A DNA stretch of 64,000 nucleotides from Planctomycetota bacterium (GTDB lineage: Bacteria > Planctomycetota > Phycisphaerae > SM23-33): positions 62,001 to 126,000 of the forward strand of contig JAKJER010000007.1 of NCBI GenBank assembly GCA_022705325.1, read 5' to 3'. The notes beneath the pieces were generated by a model. That model was not told the origin of the DNA. It did not search any database and was given only the letters and a program-made list of their open reading frames with translations. Both the position numbers and the translations under genes were made by a program. Shown one piece after another: positions 32,881 to 42,705 of this stretch (the stretch's first letter is position 1; every line of letters begins with the position of its first letter).

Positions 32881-35130
32881 TCATTTCGTCCCGCCCAGGA
32901 GCACCACGCGAAAGCCGTAGTTCGAAAACTTGAAGCCGGGCGGGTTGCTCACGTACCGGGTGGAGGCCCGCAGGTGATTCACGTTGTCGTTCAGATAGAA
33001 CGACCCGCCCCGGACACCGCAATTGCCGCCGTGCCGCGTCTCGTTCCATTCCCACATGTTGCCGTTCTGGTCGAACGTCCCGCATGCGCTGGCGGCGCCC
33101 GCGAACGAGCCCACGTCCGACGGGGCGTTGGTGTTGATATTGCATGGGGGCGGCTCGTCGCTCCGGCCCGCGAAGGGCCAGTAGCCGCCCCCGCCGGGTT
33201 TGCCTGGATCGTAGTAGGCGGCCTTGTACCACTCGTTCTCGCTGGCCAGCACCCACTTGGGGGCCCGGCCGGTCGCCAGGGCGGCATGGTCGGGCAGGTC
33301 CACTTTCCACCCGTTGCCCTCGCGGACGAACGTGTAGCTGCCCGACTCGGTGTCGCCATTCTCCCGGCCGTTGGTCAGCCAGTTGGCGTAGCGGAGGGCA
33401 TCGTACCACGAGACGAAGCCCACGGGCTTGTTCTCCATGCCTTCCTTGAGCGAGTAGCTGTACTGGCCGTCCTGGCCTTTCCGCACGATCCCGCCGTACT
33501 CGCCGGCCATGCCGCCGTGGTACAGCCCATGGGGGTCCTCGGCGGCGACGGCGTTGAGAAACTCGCAGTACTGGGCGTTGGTCACTTCGTACTTCCCGAT
33601 GCGGTAAGCGTAGTTGACCGCTCCGAATCCGGTGCTGTCGGGCGGGTTGCCCGGTGAGCCGACGAGCACTGTCTCGGGATAGCCCTTCTCCTGCTGAAGA
33701 GCGGGAGGCGGCTCGGGGGGCTTGGGCGCAGGTGGCGGCTGGGGCGGTGTGGCGGGAACGTGGACCGGCACAGCCGGGGCAGCGGGACGCTCAACGACCG
33801 GCGGCGCGGGCACAGCCGGGGCAGGCTGGAGGGCCGGCAGCGATGGCGCCGGCTGGACGGGCGGCAGCGACGGACGCGGAAGGGAAGGACGGGGAAGCTC
33901 CCACGCCACTTCCTTGGGAGGCTCCCTGCGGCGAAGGGAATGGACGATCGCGCCGATTCCGGCGATCACCAGCAGCAAGCCAACAACCAGGGCCAGGACG
34001 ATCTTCCTCAGGCGCCGGTCGGTCGGTTTGGCTGGCGATCGCTTGGTGGGGGCGGCAGTGGCGGCGGGCCGCGCGATCGCGGGAGGCGAGCGGTCGGCGG
34101 GGGAGGCCATGGTGGGGATGACGGGTGCGGCCTGCCGGGCTGCCGCGTGAACCGCGGCCAGCGCGTCCGCCGGGGCGTCTGCCGCGGCGGGGGCGGCACG
34201 GGCCAATGCTATCCGGAGATCGCTCAGCAATTCGTCGTAGTTGGGGTATCGTTCGGCCGGGTCCTTCTGCAACAGCCTGGCAACGACGGCGGCCGTCTTG
34301 GCGCCAAGGAACGGGCGAATGTCCCGGATGTCGCGGGCCTGTCGGCGCACGTGGGCGAGCAGCACGTCCTTCACCGTCTTGCCGTCGAAGGGCGCCTGGC
34401 CCGCCAGCAGGTGGAAGAGGGTGGCGCCCAGGCTGTACATGTCGCTGCGGTGGTCGGTGTCCTGCTGGCGGATGCGTTCGGGCGGCACGTAGTAGGGCGT
34501 GCCCATTCCTTCTCGCTCCATCCGCAGGCCGCCGAAACGGGCCAGCCCGAAGTCCACGATCTTCGGCGAGCCTTGCTCGTCCAGCAGGATGTTGGCGGGC
34601 TTGATGTCTCCGTGGATGATCCCGACCGCGTGCGCGGCCCGCAGGCCCTCGGCCACGCCGATGGCGATTCCCAGGCCCAGCGTCTCGTCCACGAACTTGT
34701 CGCGGGTGATCAGGCCGCGGATGCTGCCGCCGCCCACCAGTTCCATCACCAGGTAGGGCAGGCTGCCCTCGCGGCCCATGGTGAAGATGCGAACTACGTT
34801 GCGATGGCGCAAGGCTGCCAGTGCCCGCGCCTCCGACAAGAAACGGGCCATCGCGTCTTCGTCATCCCTGTGCTGGAAGTGCATCACCTTGATCGCGACT
34901 TCGCGGTCCAGGCCCTGGTCGACGGCCCGATAGGCCGTCGCCGTCGTTCCCTTGCCCAGCAAGGCGATCACGCGGAAATTGCCCACTTGGACGGGCACGA
35001 ACAGGCGAGCGCCGCAAACGGGGCAACCGACGGTGCTCAACGGCGCCGCCGCAGACAGGTCCACCTGGCGGCCGCATGAGGAGCAGGCCGTTCGGTCAAT
35101 CCGCCGTCCGAACCGTTCGTCGTCTGGCAT
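32881..35130 (-). CDS. Ser/Thr protein kinase fused to an FGE/SUMF1-like domain
   Basis: 749 aa. A Cys4 zinc ribbon (C16, C19, C36, C39) precedes a Hanks-type kinase: GKGTTATAYRAV loop, Lys81, catalytic loop H173-G-D175-I-K177-P-A-N180, D193-F-G. One membrane helix (about 377-397) and a Pro-rich stem lead to an extracytoplasmic formylglycine-generating-enzyme-like domain (about 515-749; GKYEVTNAQYCEFLNAV, SENEWYKAAYYDP, GNMWEWNET, GGSFYLN, GFRVVL). A cytoplasmic kinase is thus coupled to an outside domain that may bind ligands rather than act as an oxidase. The start is 1 nt after the beta-helix protein's stop. Confidence 0.93.
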   Translation of the reverse strand: MPDDERFGRRIDRTACSSCGRQVDLSAAAPLSTVGCPVCGARLFVPVQVGNFRVIALLGKGTTATAYRAVDQGLDREVAIKVMHFQHRDDEDAMARFLSEARALAALRHRNVVRIFTMGREGSLPYLVMELVGGGSIRGLITRDKFVDETLGLGIAIGVAEGLRAAHAVGIIHGDIKPANILLDEQGSPKIVDFGLARFGGLRMEREGMGTPYYVPPERIRQQDTDHRSDMYSLGATLFHLLAGQAPFDGKTVKDVLLAHVRRQARDIRDIRPFLGAKTAAVVARLLQKDPAERYPNYDELLSDLRIALARAAPAAADAPADALAAVHAAARQAAPVIPTMASPADRSPPAIARPAATAAPTKRSPAKPTDRRLRKIVLALVVGLLLVIAGIGAIVHSLRRREPPKEVAWELPRPSLPRPSLPPVQPAPSLPALQPAPAVPAPPVVERPAAPAVPVHVPATPPQPPPAPKPPEPPPALQQEKGYPETVLVGSPGNPPDSTGFGAVNYAYRIGKYEVTNAQYCEFLNAVAAEDPHGLYHGGMAGEYGGIVRKGQDGQYSYSLKEGMENKPVGFVSWYDALRYANWLTNGRENGDTESGSYTFVREGNGWKVDLPDHAALATGRAPKWVLASENEWYKAAYYDPGKPGGGGYWPFAGRSDEPPPCNINTNAPSDVGSFAGAASACGTFDQNGNMWEWNETRHGGNCGVRGGSFYLNDNVNHLRASTRYVSNPPGFKFSNYGFRVVLLGGTK

Positions 35131-35131
35131 G

Positions 35132-36847
35132 TCACTTATCCCGGGGCGGGGTGGTGTCCAGGTTGTGAAGCTTGCCCGGCGGATCGTCGTAGGCGGCAAA
35201 CTCGGTGATGCCGGCGGGTCCCTTGTTCGTCCGCAGGATTCTCAGCCTCGCCCTGGTCGTGGTGTTTTCCACGATCGGCGCGACGAACTCAGCACCGATT
35301 CCGCGCCCGTTGAAGCAACTCACCCATCGCGTCTGCTTGGGGTTCCAGCACTCGATCGCATAGCGGACGATCGAAGACGAGGGGGCTTCGGATATCTTGA
35401 ACTCGTTGATGGCGGTGGGGCGGGCGAACTCGATCTGGAGCCACTGCTCGCCCTCCTCGCGGGCGTTCCATGCGGTGGCTGGATCGCCGTCGACTGCCCG
35501 CGACGCCTCGCCGCCCGCCGCCTGCGACGAGGCCGAGACCTTCGCCCGCCGGGCCAGGTTGGCCGAGCCGCACGCGTCGGCGAGGCTCTTGACGCGGCAG
35601 TCGACGAAGGCCGTTCGCTTGTCCTTCTCCGGGTCCATCACCCGCATGAGGACCTCGCCTTTGGAGAGGTAGAAGCGGCAGTTGGTCCAGGTGGCCTCGG
35701 TCCAATCGGTGGTGTTGACGATCTCGCAGCGGGGCAGGCCGATGGGACGCTTGCTCTTGCCGTTGAGCACGCAGTTATCCATGCGGATGCCCTTATTGGG
35801 GTGGCCGTCGGAGGCGTAGCAGCACAGCAGGAAGCCGGGCCCGTCGGTGTCGTGGAAGAGGCAGTTGCGCATGGTCATGTTGTCGCAGTTGCCCTCGAAG
35901 TCGAAGGCCTCGCCGTCGCCGCTGCCCAGGCCGATGTCCACGAAGCCCCACTCGCTGTCCTCGAAGAGCCAGTCTCTGCAGCGGAAGAACATCGCCCCGG
36001 CCACGCCGTTGAACGACCGAAAGCCCCGCCCGATGTCGTGCGTGACGCAGTTGCGGACCAGCCCGCCGTCCACCCCGCGAATGCCCATCTGCCACTGGTA
36101 GCCTTCCTCGAACAGGCAGCCGTCGAAGGTCATGTTCGCGAAGTTGTAGACGAACGACGCCTTCTTGTTGAAGTTGTCCGGGCTGTTGGTCCACACGCCG
36201 CTGGCCAGCCGGCGGAAGGTGCAGTCCTTGATCGTGATGTCGCGGAGCACAATGCGCTTGTCGCGTTCGTGCGAGAAGAAGCACACGCCCAGGCCGATCT
36301 TGCGCCTGGGATAGTCCTCGTAATGCTGGTACAGCAACGAGTCGCGGAAGTCGCATCCCTCGATCCAGATGAACCGCTTGGTCTGGCAACCGTCGGAGTA
36401 ATCCGCGTAGATGCCCGTCATGCACCGGGCAAACTCGACGCCGACGATCTTGAAGCCTTCCTGGTCGGCCAGGCGGATGCCGCACAGGTCCTTCTTGAAG
36501 TCCTCCCGGTCGATGAGGGGCTTCTTGCCCTTGCCGTACGAACCGATCACGATCGGCTTGTCGGGCGTCCCGTTGCCGGTCGGGCGCAGCTCCTGGTTCC
36601 ACGTGTCGCCGCACTTGAGCAGGACCCGGTCGCCCGGCGCGAGCTTCGCTTCGGATGCCCGGGTGAGCGTCTTCCACGGGCCGTCGCTTCCGCTTCCGGG
36701 GTCGGGCGACCGGCCCGTCCAGGAGTCGTCACCGCCGGACTGGCTGACGTAGTAGGTGATCGCATGAGCGGACGGAGCGGCGAATGCAACGGCGGCAATA
36801 ACCGCAAGGAGAACCGTCGTCGTCGAGGAAGTGCTCGTCTTCGTCAT
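35132..36847 (-). CDS. Secreted right-handed beta-helix protein with F5/8-type C domain
   Basis: About 571 aa with a signal peptide (cleavage after PSAHA). The middle (about 30-420) is a parallel beta-helix: repeated short strands such as FIWIEGCDFRDSL, ITIKDCTFRRLASGVWTNS and MTMRNCLFHDTDGPG, typical of polysaccharide lyases and pectinase-like proteins. A discoidin/F5-8C carbohydrate-binding domain follows (VSASSQAAGGEASRAVDGDP, TAWNAREEGEQWLQIEF). It probably acts on or binds an extracellular polysaccharide; catalytic residues cannot be fixed by eye. GGAGG lies just before the ATG at 36847. It is the upstream partner of the kinase/FGE gene. Confidence 0.88.
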   Translation of the reverse strand: MTKTSTSSTTTVLLAVIAAVAFAAPSAHAITYYVSQSGGDDSWTGRSPDPGSGSDGPWKTLTRASEAKLAPGDRVLLKCGDTWNQELRPTGNGTPDKPIVIGSYGKGKKPLIDREDFKKDLCGIRLADQEGFKIVGVEFARCMTGIYADYSDGCQTKRFIWIEGCDFRDSLLYQHYEDYPRRKIGLGVCFFSHERDKRIVLRDITIKDCTFRRLASGVWTNSPDNFNKKASFVYNFANMTFDGCLFEEGYQWQMGIRGVDGGLVRNCVTHDIGRGFRSFNGVAGAMFFRCRDWLFEDSEWGFVDIGLGSGDGEAFDFEGNCDNMTMRNCLFHDTDGPGFLLCCYASDGHPNKGIRMDNCVLNGKSKRPIGLPRCEIVNTTDWTEATWTNCRFYLSKGEVLMRVMDPEKDKRTAFVDCRVKSLADACGSANLARRAKVSASSQAAGGEASRAVDGDPATAWNAREEGEQWLQIEFARPTAINEFKISEAPSSSIVRYAIECWNPKQTRWVSCFNGRGIGAEFVAPIVENTTTRARLRILRTNKGPAGITEFAAYDDPPGKLHNLDTTPPRDK

Positions 36848-36941
36848 ATCCTCCAAACCCCGCGGACGGGTGCTCTATTGCCAACGAGGGGGAAGCGGCA
36901 GCCGATTATCCGTTTCTTGGCGCAGTTGGAGACAGTGGCCC

Positions 36942-39371
36942 CTACCCGGGCGAGCGGACGAACTCCGCCAGCGTTCGCAACGGCGGGGCGGGCTTGCCGC
37001 CGGCCTGCCGGGCGTTCTTCTCGATCTGGGCGATGGCCTTGTCGATGACCTGCACGGTCGGATTCTGGTCGCGCCGGCGGCGGTCCTTCTTCGCGACGGC
37101 CTCGCGGATCTCACGCAGGCGGGGGAGCATCTCGGCGGCGGCCGGGCCGTAACGGGCCAGGATCTTCAGGCATCGGGGCACGCGATCGTCCTGGCCCCAG
37201 CGGTCGGGCTCCATCAGGTCGACGCACCATGCGAGTCCCTCGCGGATGCGGTAGCGGGCCAGCAGTTCCAAGCCGGCCATCCGGATGCCGTCGGAGAACA
37301 TCTCGCCGCTGGGGGCAGGCTCGCGGATCGACTGGACGATCTGCGGCATGAGAAGGGCGACGTCCCTGGGCGACAGACGGTCGTAGACGGCCGAGACCAG
37401 CGTGCGGACCCGCCCGTCCTGATTGGCGAGCATGTTTCGCACGGCGGGGTAGAACACGCTGCGATCGATGCGGTCGAGCGATCCGGTCAGGACGGGCCTG
37501 GGCTCGCGTTTTCCCGGCCCGGGGCGGAAGACGGCGACGCCCGCGCTGGAGTTGACGCGCCCGCGGGGATCGGCCAGGTCGCTTCGCGCGACGCAGCGGA
37601 GGAGATCGTCGCTAGCCGCCTGGCGGGCCTGTTCGCCCAGCCTCGCCACGGCCAAAGCCGCCAGGGCCCGCACCCAGGGGTCGCGGTCGCCCAGGGCCTT
37701 GCGCAGTTCCGTTGCGGCGGCATCTGCCCGCGGGCCCAGGCAGTACAAGGTCTCCAGCGCGCCGTAGCGGGCATTGGCGTCGCTGCCGCCGAGCATCCGC
37801 ACGAGCGTGGGCACAAAGTCGCCCTCGCGCTTCGCCAGGGCCTGGGCCGATCGCTTCCGCACGGCCGGCGACCAGCTCGCCAGGCCGCGGGCCAACGCGG
37901 GCAGGTCGCGCCCGTCGTAGGCGGTGTGCTCGGTCCAGAAGGTGAAGTCGCGACCGGCGGCGATGGTTTCGTCCACCTCGGCGGGCGTCAGCGGGGGCGT
38001 CGAGGCGGGCTTCTTGCCGGTGATGTAGAGGCTTCGCAGCGGCAGGGCGTAGCCCAGCAGGTAGGCGCCGGTGCAGTCCCAGCGGTTGTAGCTGTGCCCG
38101 CCGAAGTCGCCCGGCGCGGGCTGGTAGACCATCCGCCCGTCGTGCGTGCGGGCCAGGTCGTAGTACCACGAGACCTCGCGAAAGTAGGCTGCCGTTGCGG
38201 CCGGCCCGCAGCGAGACACGCCGGGCATGGCCCACAGGATGTTGAAGAAGCAGCCCGTGTGTCCGCTCTCGCGCTCGGCGTAGGCGGCCGTGCCCATGCG
38301 CGAGAAATACCGAGCGGCCTGGCCTTGGCCCAGCAGGTCGAACAGGACGGCCGCGCTGGAGCACTTGCCGTTGTCCTCGTGCCATGCCCAAGGGTCGTGG
38401 TCGCCGTAAGGCACGGCGCCCTTGTTGACGTACCAGCCCAGGAAGCGGGCGGACTTGTCGATGGCCTTGTCCAGCAGGGGGGTCTTGACGCCCGCCTCGC
38501 GGGCCAGCACCATCGCCAGCGTGAGGACGATGCCCGGCTGGTTCATCGCCCCGTAGCCGCCCAGGACGCCGTTGGGTTCGGCGAAGGCGTGTCCCCAGGT
38601 GCCCACGCCGCTCTGCCCGCCCGCGATGTCGGTGGCCAGACGCTTGAGCCCGGCCGCCACCGACGCGTCCCGCGTGGCCAGCGAGTACTCCGCCAGGAAG
38701 AGCGTCTCGTACGCGTAGGGCCAGGAGATGTGCCCGCCGGGCTTGTGCTCGGCCACCTTGCGGGCGAACGCGGCCACCAGCTCGCGGTGCTCGGCCTTGC
38801 CCCCGGCCAGCAGGGCCAGGGCGTTGAGGCAGTTGGGGATGGTCACCTTGTCCAGGCCTGCCCGAGCAATGGCCTCGCAGCCCTGCTCGAAGATCCGCTT
38901 GGACTTGGGGCAGGCGAACGGGGCGGTCGCGGCGTACGCCCCCAGCACGGGCAGCTTGAGCTGGACGGCCTCGCGCTTGCCCGTCCGCCAGCGGATCAGC
39001 CGCAGAACCCCGCCGCCGACCGGCGATTCCGCCCGGGCGATGGCGCGGGCCAGGGCCAGGCGGGCGTCGCTGTCGAACTCCTTGCCGTCCACGCCCACCA
39101 GCACGTCGTCCTTGACCAGCGTGCCGTCGGCGGGGGAGGAGGCGGCCACTTCTGTGATGAGGATCTGGCGTGCGTCGGTCGTGTGCCCCTGCCAGCCCCA
39201 GATCCACCCGCGGGCGCCTGTCGGGCCGAGAGTCCAGTCGTGGCTCTTGTCCGGCGATCCGCCAGCCGTGAGGTCCGGTGGCACCGGCTTGCCCGCCCCA
39301 TACGTTCTTCCGGGACCCAGCAAGAGGACGACAAGGAAGCCTGTCGCCCAACGACACACGGATTCACTCAT
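36942..39371 (-). CDS. Secreted DUF6288 protein with PDZ and HEAT-like parts
   Basis: 809 aa with a signal peptide (cleaved near RTYGA). A PDZ-like module follows (about 50-140; GPTGARGWIWG, VAASSPADGTLVKDDVLVGVDG). A large alpha-toroid domain resembling the terpene cyclase/lyase toroid runs to about residue 480 (GTWGHAFAEPNGVLGGYGAM, HTGCFFNILWAMPGVSRCG, GGHSYNRWDCTGAYLLGYA). HEAT-like repeats (LGPRADAAATELRKALGDRD) make up most of the remainder. The architecture is that of DUF6288, found mainly in planctomycetes and verrucomicrobia; no reaction is known. It is 94 nt upstream of the beta-helix gene in the same direction. Confidence 0.82.
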   Translation of the reverse strand: MSESVCRWATGFLVVLLLGPGRTYGAGKPVPPDLTAGGSPDKSHDWTLGPTGARGWIWGWQGHTTDARQILITEVAASSPADGTLVKDDVLVGVDGKEFDSDARLALARAIARAESPVGGGVLRLIRWRTGKREAVQLKLPVLGAYAATAPFACPKSKRIFEQGCEAIARAGLDKVTIPNCLNALALLAGGKAEHRELVAAFARKVAEHKPGGHISWPYAYETLFLAEYSLATRDASVAAGLKRLATDIAGGQSGVGTWGHAFAEPNGVLGGYGAMNQPGIVLTLAMVLAREAGVKTPLLDKAIDKSARFLGWYVNKGAVPYGDHDPWAWHEDNGKCSSAAVLFDLLGQGQAARYFSRMGTAAYAERESGHTGCFFNILWAMPGVSRCGPAATAAYFREVSWYYDLARTHDGRMVYQPAPGDFGGHSYNRWDCTGAYLLGYALPLRSLYITGKKPASTPPLTPAEVDETIAAGRDFTFWTEHTAYDGRDLPALARGLASWSPAVRKRSAQALAKREGDFVPTLVRMLGGSDANARYGALETLYCLGPRADAAATELRKALGDRDPWVRALAALAVARLGEQARQAASDDLLRCVARSDLADPRGRVNSSAGVAVFRPGPGKREPRPVLTGSLDRIDRSVFYPAVRNMLANQDGRVRTLVSAVYDRLSPRDVALLMPQIVQSIREPAPSGEMFSDGIRMAGLELLARYRIREGLAWCVDLMEPDRWGQDDRVPRCLKILARYGPAAAEMLPRLREIREAVAKKDRRRRDQNPTVQVIDKAIAQIEKNARQAGGKPAPPLRTLAEFVRSPG

Positions 39372-39570
39372 GCGGTTCTCCTGAGAGCATTATCTCGCTC
39401 CATGCGTCCGACCGCAAGACGAAGAGGGCGAAGGGGACTCCCCGATTGAGGTGTCAAAGCCCGCGGCGGGCCTTTCGCAGGCTTCGGTTCGAACGCCGCC
39501 GGCGCCGGTATGCTTGACGGGCGGGCGAGGCAAGCGATACAGTGGCCTCACCAGCACGGGAGTGCACATC

Positions 39571-40227
39571 ATGAGCAGCGACCTGTCGCCCCTGGACGTC
39601 GAGCGAAGCCTGCTGAGCCCGCGCAAGGCTTACAGCATGTATCCAATGACCCTGAGCTTCCCCGAGGAAGGCGTGGCCATGCTGGTGCCCAGCAGCTTCA
39701 TGCGGAGGCTGGGGCTGATGTTCATGATCGGCGGTGTCGTCGGAACGGTCCTCATGGCCGGTGTGCTGCTGCTGGCGTTGACGGTGTTCCCGCTGGAGAT
39801 TCGCCTGGCGATCGCCGGAGCGCTGGCCTTGCTGGACCTGCTGCCGATCTGGGCCGGCTGGGCCATCCGCAACGGGCGGATCATGGTCAAGAACGTCACC
39901 TTCGACCGCCGCTCGGGTCGCTACTGGCGGGGGCGCGACGCGGGCGACCCGTTCGACACTTCGCGGTCGACAGGCAACATCGCAGCCGTCCAATTGCTCT
40001 CGGGCCAGGCGAGCGACGGCGAGTCGTCGTTCGACGCGATGGAGTTGAACCTGGTGCTCCACGAGCCGCCGCGCGAGCGGCGGCACGTGCTGACGTGTCG
40101 CGCGGACACGCGTTTGCGGGTGGAGGCGGAGCAGTTGGCCCGCTTTCTGGACGTGCCGCTGCTGGGCTGTGCCGACCCCGCCTCGCGGGGGCAGACGCGG
40201 ATGGGGCAGACGACAGATTTCTCTTGA
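39571..40227 (+). CDS. Two-helix membrane protein of unknown function
   Basis: 218 aa starting MSSDLSPLDVERSLLSPRKA. Two adjacent hydrophobic helices (about 52-73 and 77-97) are followed by a soluble domain that probably lies inside, given the basic loops (NGRIMVKNVTFDRRSGRYWR). No family is recognised. The ATG at 39571 fits the rest of the protein; the open frame to 39451 codes for atypical sequence. It is 130 nt upstream of the acylation operon and could share its transcript, but the gap contains a possible separate promoter. Confidence 0.65.
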   Translation: MSSDLSPLDVERSLLSPRKAYSMYPMTLSFPEEGVAMLVPSSFMRRLGLMFMIGGVVGTVLMAGVLLLALTVFPLEIRLAIAGALALLDLLPIWAGWAIRNGRIMVKNVTFDRRSGRYWRGRDAGDPFDTSRSTGNIAAVQLLSGQASDGESSFDAMELNLVLHEPPRERRHVLTCRADTRLRVEAEQLARFLDVPLLGCADPASRGQTRMGQTTDFS

Positions 40228-40253
40228 ACCCCCTTCCTGTTCGCCTTTAGACT
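40224..40253 (+). promoter_or_regulatory. Weak candidate promoter of the acylation operon
   Basis: TTGAAC (40224-40229), 18 bp, TAGACT (40248-40253), each four of six to consensus, 105 nt before the first operon gene. The -35 overlaps the preceding gene's stop codon. Confidence 0.3.
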
Positions 40254-40357
40254 ACGGCGTCGCCTGCCTGCTGCGGGCCCAGGACCGGTCCGGGCGGTCC
40301 AGGCGTTTTTCTGGCGCCGGGATCGAATGGAAGCCCTTGTGAGGCGTAAGGTTAGCT

Positions 40358-40768
40358 GTGGAAGAGCTGGAACAATGGATTGGTCGATCGGCGTCCAGAG
40401 AGTTCGCGATCAGCGAGGAGTTGATCACGGCATTTGCCGATCTGACCGGGGACCGGAGTCCCATTCACGTGGACGACCAGTACGCCCGCCGACGGGGGCT
40501 GCGGGCGCGGGTGGCGCACGGTGCCTTGCAGGGCGGGCTGGTGAGTTGCGTGGTAGGGATGGACTTGCCGGGCGAACGGGGGCTGCTCCAGGAACTCTCA
40601 CTGAGATTCCGCCAGCCTTGCTATGTCGGTGACGTGCTGACGGTGACGCTGACGGTCCAGGAGGCGTACGAATCGGTGAGGACCATCCGCCTGGGCGTGC
40701 GGATCGTCAACCAGGACGGCAAGGTCGTGGCGACGGGCACGGTTCAATCGGGGATCGCTCCTTCATGA
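40358..40768 (+). CDS. MaoC-like hydratase/dehydratase (hot-dog fold)
   Basis: 136 aa with a GTG start. The R-specific hydratase motif is present: FADLTGDRSPIHVDDQYARR (catalytic Asp and His in D-x-S-P-I-H-x-D) followed by VAHGALQGGLVS. These enzymes add or remove water across a 2,3-enoyl thioester on CoA or ACP. It is the first gene of an eight-gene operon and overlaps the FkbH gene by 4 nt, so a role in shaping the ACP-bound acyl group is plausible. Binding as a simple hot-dog thioester protein without hydratase activity is the alternative. Confidence 0.88.
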   Translation: MEELEQWIGRSASREFAISEELITAFADLTGDRSPIHVDDQYARRRGLRARVAHGALQGGLVSCVVGMDLPGERGLLQELSLRFRQPCYVGDVLTVTLTVQEAYESVRTIRLGVRIVNQDGKVVATGTVQSGIAPS

Positions 40769-42705
40769 CCACGCAAGGGCCCCACTACGCGGTGCTGATG
40801 GAGTACCTCCGCGGCGGCGCGGGGGACTTGTCGGACAGGCTGCCCCCGCTGCTGGCCCAGTTCAAGGCTCGCCTGGAGGACGGGCGGCTGGCGGAGGCGG
40901 CGTTTCTCCTGCGACAGGCGGTCCGCCCGGATCTGGACTACACTTCCGCCCAATCCCTGGTCCGGGCCGTCAAGAAGCTTCGCTCGGCCGGCCTGGAAGG
41001 GCCCAAGCCCCTTCGCCTGGCAGTGCTGGGCGGCTTCACCACCACGCAGCTTTGCCAGTTGATCGACCTGTATCTGTTCGCCGCGGGTGCGGACGTGGAG
41101 TTGTACGAGGCCGAGTACGGCATCTTCCGTCAGGAGATCCTGGACGAGTCGAGCGGGCTGTATGCCCACAAACCGTCGCTGGTGTTCCTGGCGGTCTCGT
41201 GGCGCGACCTGACACATCTGCCGACGATCAGCGACGACCGCGCCGCCGTACGGGCCAAGGTGCAGGCGGAACTGGATGAGTGGGCCCAACTCTGGCGAAC
41301 GGCCCACCAGCGCCTGGGCTGCCAGATCATCCAGAACAACTTCGAGGAACCCCCGTGGCGGGCGTTGGGCAACCTCGAGAAGCGCCATCCCGCCTCGCTG
41401 GGGCGGTTCATCTCGCTGGTCAACCACGAGCTGGCCGAGGCCGCCCCGGCCTACGTGACAGTACACGACGTGGACCACCTGTCCGCCGCCGCAGGCCGGT
41501 GGAACTGGTCCGACGCCCGCTTCTTCCACCACGCCAAGATGCCCTGTGGGCCGGAGCACCTGTGCACCTACGCCCACAGCGTCGCCAGCGTCATCGCCAG
41601 CCAGGCGGGGCTGTCCCACAAGTGCCTGGTGCTGGACCTGGACAACACGCTGTGGGGCGGCGTCGTGGGCGACGACGGCTTGGGCGGCATTCGCCTGGGA
41701 CACGCCACTCCCGAGGGCGAGGCCTACCTGGCCTTCCAGCAGTACCTCAAGGAGCTGCGCCTGCGGGGCGTGGTGCTGGCCGTGTGCAGCAAAAACGAGG
41801 ACGCCATCGCCCGCGAGGCCTTCGAGAAGCATCCCGAGATGGTCCTCCGCCTGGACGACATCTCCTGCTTCGTGGCCAACTGGAACGACAAGGCCGCCAA
41901 CCTCCGCCAGATCGCCGCCGAGCTGAACATCGGCCTCAACTCGCTGGTCTTCGTGGACGACAACCCCGCCGAGCGCGAGCTGGTCCGCACGCTGGCGCCC
42001 GAGGTGGCTGTGCCGGAACTGCCCGAGGACCCCAGCGGGTACATCCAGGCTCTCGAGAAGCACCGCTACTTCCAACTGGTATCGCTGAACGCCGAGGATA
42101 TTCAGCGGACCAACAGCTACAAGGCGAACGCCGCCCGCAAGCAGGCCCAGGCCCAGGCGTCAAACATCGAGGAGTTCCTCCAGGCACTCGACATGACCGG
42201 CCTGGTCCAGGACGTCAACGAGCACAGCCTGGAGCGGACGGTGCAACTGCTTCAGCGGTCCAATCAGTTCAACCTGACGACGCGGCGTCACACGGCCGCC
42301 CAGGTGATGGCGATGATGAGCGATCCGGCCTGGGAGACCACGACCATCACCCTCAAGGACCGCTATGGGGACAACGGGCTCATCAGCGTGCTCCTGGCCC
42401 GCCGGGAAGGCCGGGCCCTTGTCATCGACACCTGGGTCATGAGCTGTCGCGTCCTCAAACGGGGCGTGGAGCACCTGGCCCTGAACCACCTGGCCCGCCA
42501 GGCCGCCCGGCGCGGGCTGGACCGCTTGCGAGGCGAGTACATCCCCACTCCCAAGAACATCCTGGTCAAGGACCATTACGCCTCGCTGGGCTTCGCCCCC
42601 GCCGGTACGGACACCGACGGGAGAACCTGGTGGGAGCTGGACCTTGCGGATTGGACCGACCGACCTCACTTTATCAAGGAGACCGCAACCGATGCCACTG
42701 CCTGA
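40765..42705 (+). CDS. FkbH-like HAD-IIIC / GNAT fusion (acyl-ACP synthesis)
   Basis: 646 aa. The N-terminal ~280 residues are an SGNH-like segment typical of long FkbH homologues. The HAD-IIIC domain has the Asp pair in LDLDNTLWGGVVGDDG (D291, D293). The C-terminal GNAT-like part contains the diagnostic QRSNQFNLTTRRHTA and RYGDNGLISVLL. FkbH proteins take glycerate from 1,3-bisphosphoglycerate and load it on an acyl carrier protein as a glyceryl thioester for methoxymalonyl-ACP and similar units. The ACP gene overlaps its 3' end by 14 nt, which fits exactly. The substrate is inferred from the family. Confidence 0.92.
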   Translation: MTTQGPHYAVLMEYLRGGAGDLSDRLPPLLAQFKARLEDGRLAEAAFLLRQAVRPDLDYTSAQSLVRAVKKLRSAGLEGPKPLRLAVLGGFTTTQLCQLIDLYLFAAGADVELYEAEYGIFRQEILDESSGLYAHKPSLVFLAVSWRDLTHLPTISDDRAAVRAKVQAELDEWAQLWRTAHQRLGCQIIQNNFEEPPWRALGNLEKRHPASLGRFISLVNHELAEAAPAYVTVHDVDHLSAAAGRWNWSDARFFHHAKMPCGPEHLCTYAHSVASVIASQAGLSHKCLVLDLDNTLWGGVVGDDGLGGIRLGHATPEGEAYLAFQQYLKELRLRGVVLAVCSKNEDAIAREAFEKHPEMVLRLDDISCFVANWNDKAANLRQIAAELNIGLNSLVFVDDNPAERELVRTLAPEVAVPELPEDPSGYIQALEKHRYFQLVSLNAEDIQRTNSYKANAARKQAQAQASNIEEFLQALDMTGLVQDVNEHSLERTVQLLQRSNQFNLTTRRHTAAQVMAMMSDPAWETTTITLKDRYGDNGLISVLLARREGRALVIDTWVMSCRVLKRGVEHLALNHLARQAARRGLDRLRGEYIPTPKNILVKDHYASLGFAPAGTDTDGRTWWELDLADWTDRPHFIKETATDATA